A stretch of 64,000 nt of DNA from Diadema setosum (taxonomy: Eukaryota; Echinodermata; Echinoidea; Diadematoida; Diadematidae). This document shows positions 12,998 to 24,196 of the stretch, piece after piece; within the stretch, counting starts at the first letter, position 1, and the number at the start of each line of letters is the position of its first letter. Below the pieces are notes generated by a model. The model was not told the DNA's origin. It worked only from the letters and a program-made list of their open reading frames with translations, and searched no databases. The stretch is taken from assembly GCA_033980235.1 (NCBI GenBank), contig CM067059.1, positions 12,090,100 through 12,154,099 of the forward strand, given 5' to 3'. The position numbers and the translations under genes are program-made.

Positions 12998-13188
12998 ATG
13001 TTTAAGGACAATCACGTTGAAGATGTCCATATGGGACACATCCAGAATCACCCAGACCACATTTACATCAAGGCAACTGTGAAGCCTGAGCAACGTCAAA
13101 TGGCAGAACGGTACGCTACATGCATGACATGGGTACTACTCACGACAGACGCTTTAGTCCATTCTGCTGGCTGTGGATGTGTTGCAGC
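12998..13188 (+). pseudogene. SWIM-like exon fragment
   Basis: An open frame with HPDHIYIKATVKPEQRQMAE, then a hydrophobic stretch, then HSAGCGCVA immediately before a donor GCAGC|GTAAGT at 13188/13189. H-x(3)-C-x-C-x-A is the first half of a SWIM zinc motif (CxC...CxH); the CxH half would be on the next exon, which I cannot find downstream. Family assignment is by motif only. It sits between the two arms of an inverted repeat and opposite in strand to the SAP-like exon, so the locus looks rearranged. Confidence 0.35.
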
Positions 13189-13389
13189 GTAAGTTTGCTT
13201 TTTCTGTGATTTGTTGATTTTGTCGTTACTCATGTTAGGGCCTAACTTCAGGCCAACCTGCCCGGGCGCCCGTCCGCCCGTCGCGGCCGGCTGAGCTGAG
13301 CTGCGCTGCTGCATGTGCATATACAGCATGCATATAATGCGAGTACAGTAATTTTGATGTCGACTTTTTCCCATGAGGCATTGCGGATT

Positions 13390-13445
13390 TCGGCCTGTCC
13401 GCTACAACCGATAGGTGGCGCACCGTATATGGAATCCACCGAATT
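13390..13445 (-). repeat. Right arm of 56-bp inverted repeat
   Basis: Inverted copy of 12715-12770. On the plus strand it gives ATG at 13429 reading MESTELKCSRSTRNRKLHCR and a near stop, so this copy keeps the start context but not the coding frame. Confidence 0.9.
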
Positions 13446-13828
13446 GAAGTGCTCGCGCTCAACCCGGAACCGGAAACTTCACTGCCGTGAATAACTTCTG
13501 ACCTCACCATGACAACTACACACCACAATAGCCAGCTGTGAGTGCAATAATAAACGCTGTGCACTGTGTGTGAGCTGTTATACGCGAGATAAGAAAAAGC
13601 ATGTGCGGGGAGTTAAGTTCCTTCAGGTTCTCTTGCTATTTCCTTGATCCAGAAGAGGCCAATTGGAAAGGGATCTAATCTCGACAACGCGTACTACGCA
13701 TTATCAGAACACAAGATTCAAGAACCACCTGGTAAAATTTTTCTGGGCCTATATTGTGCCTGTGTGAGTTTACGGCAGTGTTTTAGACTTTATTTTCTGA
13801 TTGTGGATTGTGGATTGTTCCGATCATC

Positions 13829-16636
13829 ATGGCTGATAAAGTAGCGACGAAAGACAAGGGTACAAGCTACCAGAGGTAAGTGACAGATTTTATTATCATC
13901 AAACGATTGGTCTTCAATAAATTAAGTTAAACTTTGAAGTTTAAAGAAAAGATATTTTAATAATAATAATAATAGACTCTACTAGCAAAATCTGAAAATT
14001 CGTAGAACGCTAGAGACTAGACCCTATGACTGCTCTAGTCTAGTCTAACACTACTGCAACCGACCAATTTCTGCACAATCAAATGTGTACTTTAGTAGGT
14101 GTAAACTTGAGTAAGAGTTGCCATCTTCTTCTTTCCTCCCTCTGTTTATGTCGAAGATTGATGAGCGTGGGTCGCAGATAGAACCCTTGACCGAAAGATC
14201 GGTCTGTATCTGTCCATCAGGGAATGTTCCGCGGAGACTGCGTCTGGCTTCATGGATCCCCTCCGTATACGGAGGACAGCGTTAATGGCAAAATATAAAA
14301 GAGTCCTCCGGACAGACGGATCTTTCTGTCTAATTAATAGAACCCTAGGTGTTCAGTCAGACTTTAACGCATGGCTTGGATCTAATATTCTAAGTCTATA
14401 CTTTTTTTCTGTGTCCAAGAAACTGGCAAAACTATCCATTATTGCATTTGTGATGTATTGTATTGACCTCATTGAGGATGAGTCCCAAGTAGGACTATAC
14501 TCGGGCAAGTGTCTAGAATGGGAAATAGATGTATGGTTGGACCTACTAGTACTAATCGACCGCCTAATGTTTATTTGCTTGATAAGAATATTTAACACTG
14601 AAATTCACGTAAAAAACTTGACCTACGTGATTGAGAAAATCCAGCTCTATCAAATGCCGTTGTTCCCTTTTCGATTCGAAGTTTCAGTGCAAAAATATCA
14701 CCGACGAACTTGCGTGGCCTCGTTTCAGCTCCCCGCGGTAAATCGCGTTTTTAGGATCGACCGCTGTTTTTGCATTGACAATGCACGCAAACCGAGTTGT
14801 ATTGAACACCGTGTTGTACGAAGCTTTTTAGAAGCCTTTTAGAAACTTCCATAGACATTACATTGTGCTGTCATTACGATTCGGTGAAAATATTCATTCG
14901 AAATTTTGTCCTTGATTAAAACCATTAATGAACAGTGAATTATCGCGTTTTCCCACACCATCCTCATCTACATTCAAAGCCAATCCATTTTTATGTGCTT
15001 TGCGCGCAGAGAAGTGCGTACTAAGTGTTCAGTGCGCGAATTATACGCGGTCGGTTTCAAAAAGGATGGTCGATATGTAGTAGGGCTACCATACATGTAT
15101 TCTACGTGTTGTAGCAAAATCAGCCTGTCCTCAACAGGTTAACGTTTATTTGTGTATTATATACCAATATTAATATCTAATAGTTCAATTTCTCTCCAGA
15201 TTATGCAGAAGAAAACTATTGTATTTACTATGTAAACTCTTCTTCCATTTTGTCACAGCATTCCAAGGTTTTCCAAATTGCACCCTGTGATTCCAAGGCG
15301 ATACGTACCAGAGTGGAAGAATGACATGAAGAATCGAGAGCTGCTTGTCATGGTGAGTCACCACATCACAAAAATCTGAATTTCTGGCACACAGTTGTGT
15401 ATCTTATTTCATGAAACAAAATTTGACTGGATCTTGAGTTTGATGTGTTTTGATTCATTTGAGACTGACTTAATTGTACAATGAGACTGACTTAAATGTA
15501 CTCATTTGAGACTGACTTAAATGTACAATGTACAGTGTAGATTAGTTTGAGAGTACACTTTCTTGCAATCAATAGCAAATAGACCTTCATATTCCAATTG
15601 GTCCTGAGACATTTCTAGGACTGGCAGTGAAATTATGATTCCTCTTTGTGACCAGAGAGTCTGAATGGCATGTTTTTGTTGCAACTTTACAAGACTTTCA
15701 GTACATACATGTTGTACATGTACAATGTACATATTACATACAATGTACATATTTTATTTATTCATCATTGGGTGATTGTTCTCCATATCTTTTTTTTTTC
15801 TTTTCTTTTGTTCTGTTTGTTGTTTATTTAACAATGTTAATGTTTAACAGTCAGAAACTGCTAAAATGTCAAAGAAAATCACAACTTTGGGAAACCTGAA
15901 AACTTTACAGAGGACTGATGAAAGATGTTCCTGTGCATCTTGAACCATAGTGGCATACTTCATTGCTTTGGTGACCATGTGAACTTCACAAAATGATGAA
16001 AGATTTCACCATCAAACAAAAAAGCTTTTGAATAGCACATACAGGTAAACAGACAGAAGTGAACAACATGATACAAATGGCTTAGAATAGATGATAATGA
16101 TCATGATTGTAGAAATGATAATGATGCAAATAAGTGATAATGGTGACAAGATAATGTTGCATACCATAATAATCATAGCAATCATAATGATGATCAGATG
16201 AAAAGATAATGGCAAGAATATATCCCACAAAAAGAAGGGTTACCAGATTAACATAACTGTCAAATGAAAGTAAGAGATTAAAATCAGAGGGGTGAAGAAA
16301 ACTTTGGAAAAACTCATACCCCACAAATAGACATATATGTACTTCCTAACATTCTGTCTCTCACTCCTCCTCCTCCCCCCCCCCCCCCCCTCTCTGAAAT
16401 CACCAAAGAACTGTGAGATGAGTGGCATCATCCCCAAGGGCCCACACGATGAAAGCCTCTTCCTCGACAAGCGGGAGCGCATGAACGAAGTGGAGCCACG
16501 GCAGCGAGTGGAGGCCAAGCACCCAGTGTTAGAGAGATACGACGCCCTCCGCCCCGAGTTCCACACCGCCCAGTCCAAGTACCAGAGCAGCCTGATGTTC
16601 CGCAGAGACAATATCCAATCTGGGGAATACCAGTAG
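13829..16636 (+). CDS. SPMIP10: SPMIP10/TEX43-like microtubule inner protein, 3 exons, 122 aa
   Basis: Exons 13829-13875, 15259-15352 and 16409-16636 join in phase (AG+C, then phase 0) into a 369-nt CDS. Junctions are AGAG|GTAAGT, TCACAG|C, ATG|GTGAGT and CAAAG|AAC. The protein starts MADKVATKDKGTSYQS and contains IPRFSKLHPVIPRRYVPEWK, then NDMKNRELLV, GIIPKGPHDESLFL and a terminal SKYQSSLMFRRDN. It is small, basic and has no signal peptide or membrane segment. The order 'FSxxHPxIPxRYVxxWKxDMxNR ... GxxxxxxxDxLFL ... YQS' is what I recall of TEX43/SPMIP10, a luminal protein of sperm doublet microtubules; that link is from memory and not aligned. The splice model is well supported regardless of the name. 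Confidence 0.65.
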
Positions 16637-18951
16637 CATACTTCTTACTACGAAGAGAAGGAAGGAAACCAAATTTTCTCTGGTACCGGTATTCATGAAT
16701 AGGACTATAATGGAGTGGACTATACAGAGAGAAAAAAAGAAAGAAAAGTATGATTGAAATACTGACAAATTATAAATCCTCCAGCTCCTGTGATAAGGTA
16801 CATCTGGACGTTATGGTCTTTTAGAACAATCTTGCATTTTTTTTTCCTTCTTTTTAGATACACATATTCAAGTGCCATAATTCCTCCATAATTTCAGTCG
16901 CTTTTATATTCCTTTAAATTTGGTGAGCTTGTTTTCTTTTTGCTCAGATTCTTACAAATGGGAAAATCTGTGAATATGCTGGTGATGGCAGATGTTGAAA
17001 GTAAACATATCATGTACATACGTGTATAAATGTACATTGTACACTTGCATTACACACAAATTGAATGAAGTCTAATGTACATGAATTGACCGTAAAAGAA
17101 GCATGAATTTTATGCACAATCAAACCATTTTTTTTCTCAGTTTGAAACAATGGCTTTCAAATCATGACTTTAAATTTTGTCTTTTTGAAGATTTTTTCGT
17201 ATCAGCACCCTACATCTTACAATATTTGTGTGTGTGTGAATACCAAAAAAGCTCTCTTTTCCTCCCCTTTTGTGCCTCCTTAATCACTTGTAAATTGGCA
17301 ACTCGAACATGATGTACCACATTGTGAGGCTACATTTTGTGTCATGTACATGACATGTATCAGCAAAAGATTTAACATTTGACATAAGTTTCTACACGTA
17401 CTTTTATACTAAATGCCTATGCAAGGCACTGTTTTACTTGATGGTAAATCAAATTGATTCAGCTCCACAAGTCAAATAATCAGCTATCAAGTAGAACCTC
17501 CACAATGTTGTCACTGTACAGTGAATCACTGTGCGACTTTGCCAAATTTGCAGGGTGCAAAGCCTTTACTGTGGTCTCAACAAAACTTTCTACAAACAGG
17601 AGATTAATTGGGCGAGGTCTTTATGTCGGAGAATAGAATGTATGAAAGGAAAGAGCTGCTTCTGGCAAGCAGACGATGTAATGCAATTGCAGGATTCTTA
17701 TTTTTATGAAGAAGGAACCTGGTACTACGAAACAGCACTTGCTACTGTAATTCCTTCCAAGTGTTCATGCTTTCCTGTTATTTATGCGAACATATTTTGT
17801 GTCACATCTCTGTTTTTCTTTAAATTGTTTACAATACAATGGAAAACAGAATTTGTCGCATAATTAATATCACATTCATATCTCTATATGCAGTATGGGG
17901 ATGGAGAATTCTTGTTTAATTGTGCCTTTATGATTACAAAATGTACATGTACATGTACAGTATGTGTAGCGGCAATGTACATACATGTAGCTGTATGTAC
18001 ATTAATGCTCTTTTATTTGTACAGTATCAGCTCATTCTCTCTTGTTTATATTTATTAAAGTTTGTAATGTAATGAAACAAGTACACATTATTTTTCTTGT
18101 TTGTCCTTCTTTCTGTATTTGCACTGTTTTAAAATTTATTCCAAATCAGGTGTAGGAACCAATGAAATTTTGAAGTACATTGTACAACGTATAGACGCAA
18201 TGTATATAAAAAGAATTATTTTGAGCAATTCTTGGCAGGACCATGATGGAAAATGGAAATCAGTGACACACTGCCTGAAGTGCTGTAATCTGAAAGTTGG
18301 TCACAGACTTCCACTTTCTGGATCTAAAACTGAGCAAAGTTACAGAAATGTTGCATGAAAACCCTGTACAATGAAAACTAACATTTCATGTGGGACACAT
18401 TCAGAGATTTTAACTTTTCTCTATGTGTAAGTTGCATACCACATGTATAAATACTTTAATGTACAGAACACACAGGGACATATCCGGGGATCATAAATTC
18501 TTAATGTATTTGCCATATACCCGGTATTTCACAGTAGTAGTATTTTCATGAATTTCATGAGTTGACCTGATATTCAGAAAAATAACACAGCAAAAGATTA
18601 CTACATTATCTCCTACACGTAAGTCTCCCAGTCTCAATTACAAATTAAATCTCCTGCACTCACACAAATAGTACATACATAACATATGCTCGCAAAATAT
18701 TGATGGCACTAATAAAGGGGAATGAAACAATCTTAACATACAGTACATGTATGTCAGTAACAAGTCGAGAGAATGTGTACTTCTCATTAAATAAATGAAA
18801 TTTTGTGGTACATATCTGTATTTTATTTTTATATTTTTAAATCCTTTTCCATAACTATGTAACGTCACGAACTGTAGCAATCTTCTCATCCAGCAAAGGC
18901 AGCACAAAACTTTAAAAATTCATAATTTGAGAACAAAATGTCTTTCTAATA
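16637..18951. other. 3' flank of the SPMIP10-like gene
   Basis: AT-rich, with many ACATGTACAATGTAC-type repeats. An ATTAAA signal at 18053-18058 could end a long 3'UTR, but this cannot be proved. No other gene is visible. Confidence 0.5.
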
Positions 18952-19538
18952 CAGTGCACTCCCGTTATAACGAAATGCTCGGGACTGGCAGTTTTCTTTC
19001 GTTATAACGAAATTTCGTTATAACCGAACAAATATAATATACACTGTATAACAAAAACAAGGAAACAACAAACAAATAACAAGCCCTATTTCATTTCCGA
19101 TCTAACGGACATTTAGGTGTATCAGAATCTGTGTGTTTTTAACCTTCAAAACAATTAAACGAAGTTTATTATTTTGATTTCAGATTATTGTATTACAATA
19201 ACGCAAGTTCTCGAAAAAACGTGGGTGATACACAAAGCGAACACACATAATCAGTTATATGAAGCGTTCACCCATGCAGAGACGCTCTAAATGCTTGTTC
19301 TGCTACGAATTTTCGAAAGCGATCTGCATATCGTTATAACGGAACACATTTCTTTTGTTTTTCTTTGTCAGTGGCGCTCGGAAAAGACTTCGTTATAACG
19401 AGAATTTCGCTATAACCGTGTTCGTTATAAGCGGATTTTGCACCATAGACTTTAATGGCGATAATTTTGGGACCCGAAGTTTTACTTCGTTATAATGAAA
19501 TTTTGTTATAACCGTGTTCTTGTAACGGGAGAGCACTG
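18952..19538 (+). mobile_element. pogo/Tigger-like MITE, TA target site
   Basis: Begins CAGTGCACTCCCGTTATAAC and ends with the complement of CAGTGCTCTCCCGTTACAAG; TA dinucleotides flank both ends (18950-51, 19539-40). The interior has many CGTTATAACGAAAT-type repeats. No coding capacity. The TA target and CAGT..CCCGTTATAAC ends are typical of the mariner/pogo group. Confidence 0.75.
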
Positions 19539-19540
19539 TA

Positions 19541-19752
19541 CAGTGAACTCCTTTCAAGACAAACGCTAATGTCTCAGTTATAATGAAATTCTCATTACAA
19601 CAAAGAAAGATTCAGGTCCCAGAATTATCACCCCCATATCTTTATGTACTACATGTACTATGTATACTCCATGTATTTGGCTGTAACAAAATTTTGATGT
19701 AACACAAGAAAACTGCTGGTCCCAAGGACTTTATTACAACAGGAGTCGCCTG
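19541..19752 (+). mobile_element. Second pogo-like MITE abutting the first
   Basis: Starts CAGTGAACTCCTTTCAAG right after the TA that ends the previous element and finishes at the complement of CAGGCGACTCCTGTTG followed by TA. The interior is a degraded relative (GTTATAATGAAATT, GGCTGTAACAAAATTT). It shares one TA with its neighbour. Confidence 0.6.
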
Positions 19753-19827
19753 TATTGCTGCATTCACTCAATCCCTGTGTGCATTTGGGTTTCATTCCCC
19801 TTTAGAGGATCCCCACATTAGAAAGTT

Positions 19828-20174
19828 AAAGGGGATGGCTGGTAACCGATCAGTGGGAATCAGTGGGAATGCTGAGGGATGATTGTTCCAATCCTTGTGG
19901 GATTCATTTAAGGGTACATTATATATCTGCTGTTGTGTGAAAATTATTTGCTTCAGAACAGTCTCATATTCAAGTAATGTGCAGATTAATGCCCCGTCAC
20001 TGACCAGGCACGCTAACCTGGAAACATTAAACTGCATACTACTTGAATATGAGACCATTCTGAAGCAAATAATTTTCACACAATGTACTCTTAAATGAAT
20101 CCTACAAGGATTGGAACAATCATCCTCCAGCATTCCCTCTGATTCTCACTGATCAGTTACTAGCCATCCCCTTT
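19828..20174 (+). mobile_element. Fold-back MITE with about 150-bp arms
   Basis: The two arms (19828-19985 and 20033-20174) are reverse complements with scattered mismatches, from AAAGGGGATGGCTGGTAACC at the tips to CTCATATTCAAGTA next to a short central loop. It is almost all TIR, as in fold-back or MITE elements. No coding capacity. Confidence 0.8.
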
Positions 20175-20828
20175 ACAGGGCTTTTTAAAGCTTAAATCTG
20201 CACTCTGCTCTGAGAAGTAATGCATGCTCTCACATGTATCTTGTCTGTTTCTACTGAATATGGCCCTGTTGGTAGTTTTCCTCTGCCCGTATCCCCTTCC
20301 CCACCCCTCGCTCCACATGGACTACACAGGAGAATACTTGAAACAGCTTTGGACACAACTTTATTGAGGTCTGTACAAATGTATCTTGATTTTATTTACA
20401 ATTCATCTTTAATCAAAGTGCCAATGCCATTCCGATGGAGTGAGTGTTGAGAATCTTTATACAGTGCTAAGTCCCTGGATAATATCACAGAGGACCCTCA
20501 TCATAATGACCTGTGTGGGACTACCGATTTCTTTTTTGTCATACATTGCCAATGACAAAGAATTCAGTAGTTCCAAACAGCTTGGGTATCTCATTTTATA
20601 GCTTTAACAGTGAAAAAAACCTGCAAAATTACCTTATTATTTACACACGTGTATCAGGTATACAGTACACATGTATGTATCTCTCTATATCTGACCCCGT
20701 TATGATGAGGTTACACTGTACAATTTTAGTATTATTTACAGAATACATTCTTGTTTTTTACATTATAAGTGCAAAGAAAGAAAAAAAATTGGTAAACAAA
20801 GGTGAAACAGATACTTGAACACCACATT

Positions 20829-21363
20829 AAAGGACAAGTTCACCTTCATATTGTACAAGTAGATTTAGAGACTGAAGCAATATTTGTAGAACACATCAGT
20901 AAAGTTTGAGGAAAATTGCCCCCCCAAAAAATAAAAAAATTAATATGAATTTTTAAAGTTTCTTCACAGTCACTGCTAGATGAGAAGACTACTACTGTGT
21001 ATGATGTCACATACGTAGAACGATATGTAAGGAAAATATAAAGAGAATTCCACAATTTTTTTTTTACCAGTGCATATTCCCTCGACTTGCTATTGACATA
21101 CGTTAGTAAAGGGATATTCCCTCTGCCTTCTGAAAGAGGCAAGTAAAGTGTTCTTTTACTACGACAGAAAAATGAAAATAATTTGTTGTTGTTGTTTTTT
21201 TTTTCATTTTCTCATCCAGCAATGGCGGCATGGAAACTTCAAAAATTCATAACTCTTGAATGGATTGTCCAATTTTCTTCAAACTTTCCCTTATGTATTT
21301 TACTAATACTGAATTGCTGCATTCTCTAAGTCCATATATGTATTTGAAGGTGGACTTCTCTTT
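20829..21363 (+). mobile_element. MITE, AAAGGACAAGTTCACC family (copy 1)
   Basis: The left end AAAGGACAAGTTCACCTTCA is answered at the right by an inverted, more decayed GAAGGTGGACTTCTCTTTTT. It shares inner blocks (AAGTTTGAGGAAAATT, CTGCCTTCTGAAAGAGGCAA) with the copy at 41381-42607. Confidence 0.65.
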
Positions 21364-21863
21364 TTACTGTGGCAGGCACATCCACATCACTCTATATGAT
21401 CCCTACAGAGACAAATATTGGCTTGCTCCCACTGCAAGCCTAAATCTTAGATTTAATATTTCCTTTTCAGTATAGAATAAACACAGGCTGGTATGTGCAG
21501 TGTTGGTAATCAGATCATTGAGCATTCAAACATTAAAAAGTGAGGTGAACTTCATGCATCAGTAGGTCGGGTAGGGCAGTAGAATCTTTGTTTGAATGGT
21601 CTTGTACTTCAGTATGTTGTATTAGTGGGCTGGGCTTATCTAATTTTGCAAATTTTGTGAGAGCCAAGATTTACAAAATTAAAATGCAGGTGAAAGTTCT
21701 TGTCTACTCTATATTATGCATTGAATGCCAGTGGCATAATTTGAAAAAAAAAAAAAATTTCATGCTGTGAAAAGGCCATCGGCTCAAATATTTCTGGTTT
21801 TAGGCAAATGTGACCATGGGGACCATCATTTATATTCTGTCTAAACCTGTTCACATATACATA

Positions 21864-22043
21864 TACTGTAAAACGAAGAATGTTCGCGTTCATTTTAATT
21901 TCGCGAATTTCGCGAGCGCCAATATACGTGAAATTTCTTGTCTTCACCAGTGGCGAATTCCGCGAAAATTTCATGCCATGAAAAAGGCTGTCGGCTCCAA
22001 TTCGCGAAAATTTCATGCCACAAATATATCATGTTTTACAGTA
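21864..22043 (+). mobile_element. TACTGTA-family MITE
   Basis: Ends TACTGTAAAACGAAGAATGT and the complement of TACTGTAAAACATGATATAT. The interior contains TTTCGCGAATTTCGCGAG and AAAATTTCATGCC blocks. A more decayed relative lies next to it at 21640-21790. Confidence 0.7.
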
Positions 22044-24087
22044 TCACGGCAGCAATAGTTACAATGTGAAGTGCAACTATTTGTTATTACTTATAACTCT
22101 TTTTCTTTCTTTTTTTGAGGGAGGTGGATTAACTTTGCATGAAAACCCTTCCGAAGGTTATACTTACAATAATTTCTGTCAGGATTTGAGGCAAACTCAG
22201 GTTACACACACTCTGTATGTACGGACATATAAGAATTGTTGATTTCTCTAAAAATAACTTTGCTTAAAAACACATATGAACATAAATATATATAAGAAAT
22301 TTACAAAACAGGGCAACAAAGTCCATAAATGTATCAGGTATGCACTGAACTAAAGCTCAAAACACAAAGTAAAAATTCAACCAGGATACATTTCCTACAT
22401 AATTTACCCAGGTTTTAAAGATTTCTGCAGTGAGAAATTGCTGAAGAAAATAACATAAATTTATCACATCTCTCCTGTGTTGATAAAGTTGATCTGCAAC
22501 ATTAAAATCAGTCTACGCACACACACACACAAACACACACACATATTTTGTACATATTCATACCACAAGTCATACACATGTATCTTAATAATGCCTTTCT
22601 CGCTGCTTAATGAGAAAGGTGTAGTGTCGTCACTTTCAATGGCATTTTAACCAACGAGAGGAATATGGAGGAGGGGGGGTTAGGGTTAGGGGGGTCTAGA
22701 TAAGCCCCCTCTTGGAATTTTTTGTGATAATTTTAAAAGTGAAATTTCATTACTTTTTTCTTTCCCACGTTGTACACATTTTGAGACTATGTTTGCAAAA
22801 ATCGGGTGTAAACTTGCCAAGTTATAAAACACACTTTCCTGACCAATGTCACTAAAAAATGGCCTAGATAAGCTCCCTCTTGAAATTTTTTGTGATAATT
22901 TTAGAACTGAAATTTCATGACTTTTTTCTTCTCCACGTTGTACACATTTTGAGACCCTATTGCAAAATCGAGTGTAAACTTGCCAGGATATAGCACATTT
23001 TCCTGACCAATGTCACTGAAAATGGCAATTTCTAAAGACTTTTGTGGGGCCAAATAAGCCCCCCCCCCCCCCCCCAGCTATTCAAATTCAAAATATCCCC
23101 AGCTATTTGGGTTAAACACTTTTTATGTTGCTGAAATACATTTCCATGAAATCACACCATCCCTAAATTGTATACACCAAACTGTCACTGAGTGAAAGAA
23201 ACTGAGAGTATGAGGGGCAGAGACAGAAAGACAGACAAACGGACAGGCAATGGCTGTTCTTGCAAGTAGTATGCATCAGAGAGTATTAGTAAACATAGGT
23301 ATTTGTGAAATTTTACATAACTTGTCTCTAAAAAAAAAATGTCTGGAATTACAGCACGAGATACACATACACTGAATTCAAACACACATAATCATTTATG
23401 CACCAGGGCAGAGCTCTCGTTGCAATGAAACAACCTTTCTACCTCAAGTGATTCTTCCCAAGTCCTTATGTTTTGAGTTTGCTTGGTGATATTGGATTCA
23501 TAATTACAGCTTCTTTATAATCATCTTTTTACCGGAGAGTAATATCTTTGAGACTTGAAACAGTGGCTTGACACAATAGCATTGGCAAAGTGGAAATAAT
23601 GCATGGACATTGCTGTATCAATACTTTCGGAGCTAGAACTACACATAAAAATGATCAGCTTGTTTTGATATATTTCACCCACACTGTTATCTTCTTAAAG
23701 TGTCATAATGGAAGCAGAGTCAGCATTTTTCTTCCCCAAAATGTAACTGCCTACCACAAATATCCTAAAATGAAAGTCATATGGTACAAAACAAGACCAA
23801 CTTTCATGCTGTCAATATAGAATGTTAAATGTAAATACTATCAAAGTAGAAGTGCCTTTTCTAACCAAATTACTCAACCAGATAGAATGCTGAATCATTT
23901 GAGGATTTGGTATCAAGTCAACGTTTCAAACAGACGTCCCTCGGTGTCAGTCTCTGCTCTCTGTATAACCTTCAGTGTATGAAGTTTCCTTTGCAAAACA
24001 TCGTTCTGAACACTTTTGAGGAGAAACCCGATATTGTAGAGATGTCAAGTCCTTTCTAGTACGTTACACACGTGTCCACGATCAGGA
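22044..24087. other. 3' flank of KNL1
   Basis: Holds the tandem duplication (22695-23070), C-rich tracts and AT-rich sequence, probably partly KNL1 3'UTR near 24087. No coding exon is seen. Confidence 0.5.
22695..23070 (+). repeat. Tandem duplication of a roughly 168-bp unit
   Basis: CTAGATAAGCCCCCTCTTGG at 22696 recurs as CTAGATAAGCTCCCTCTTGA at 22864. The blocks between (GTACACATTTTGAGAC, GTGTAAACTTGCCA, CCTGACCAATGTCACT) repeat in the same order. A third start (AAATAAGCCCCC) follows at 23049 and ends in a long C tract. Confidence 0.85.
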
Positions 24088-24196
24088 TCAAACACTGTGG
24101 TGATTCCGTACGAGATCTTTGATGGTGCTGACGAGTCTGGTCACATATCTCCAGCCTGGGGTGACACTGTTCATGACCTCACAGATGGACTCCTCC
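24088..24196 (-). CDS. KNL1: KNL1 last coding exon 20 with stop
   Basis: Encodes EESICEVMNSVTPGWRYVTR, then LVSTIKDLVRNHHSV and a TGA stop at 24090-24088. The ending resembles the vertebrate tail YLKNVVKQIYQDLFQDCHFY in spacing and helix pattern. Acceptor AAATCCAG. The 3'UTR continues leftward; no clear AATAAA was identified close by. Confidence 0.92.

Noticed and set aside
14252..14842. 196-codon open frame in the first intron of the SPMIP10-like gene
   Set aside because: Its composition (runs of Ile, Leu, Cys) has no recognisable domain, it has no splice context that joins the gene, and it is shorter than what chance allows in some AT-rich introns. I cannot exclude an old repeat ORF.
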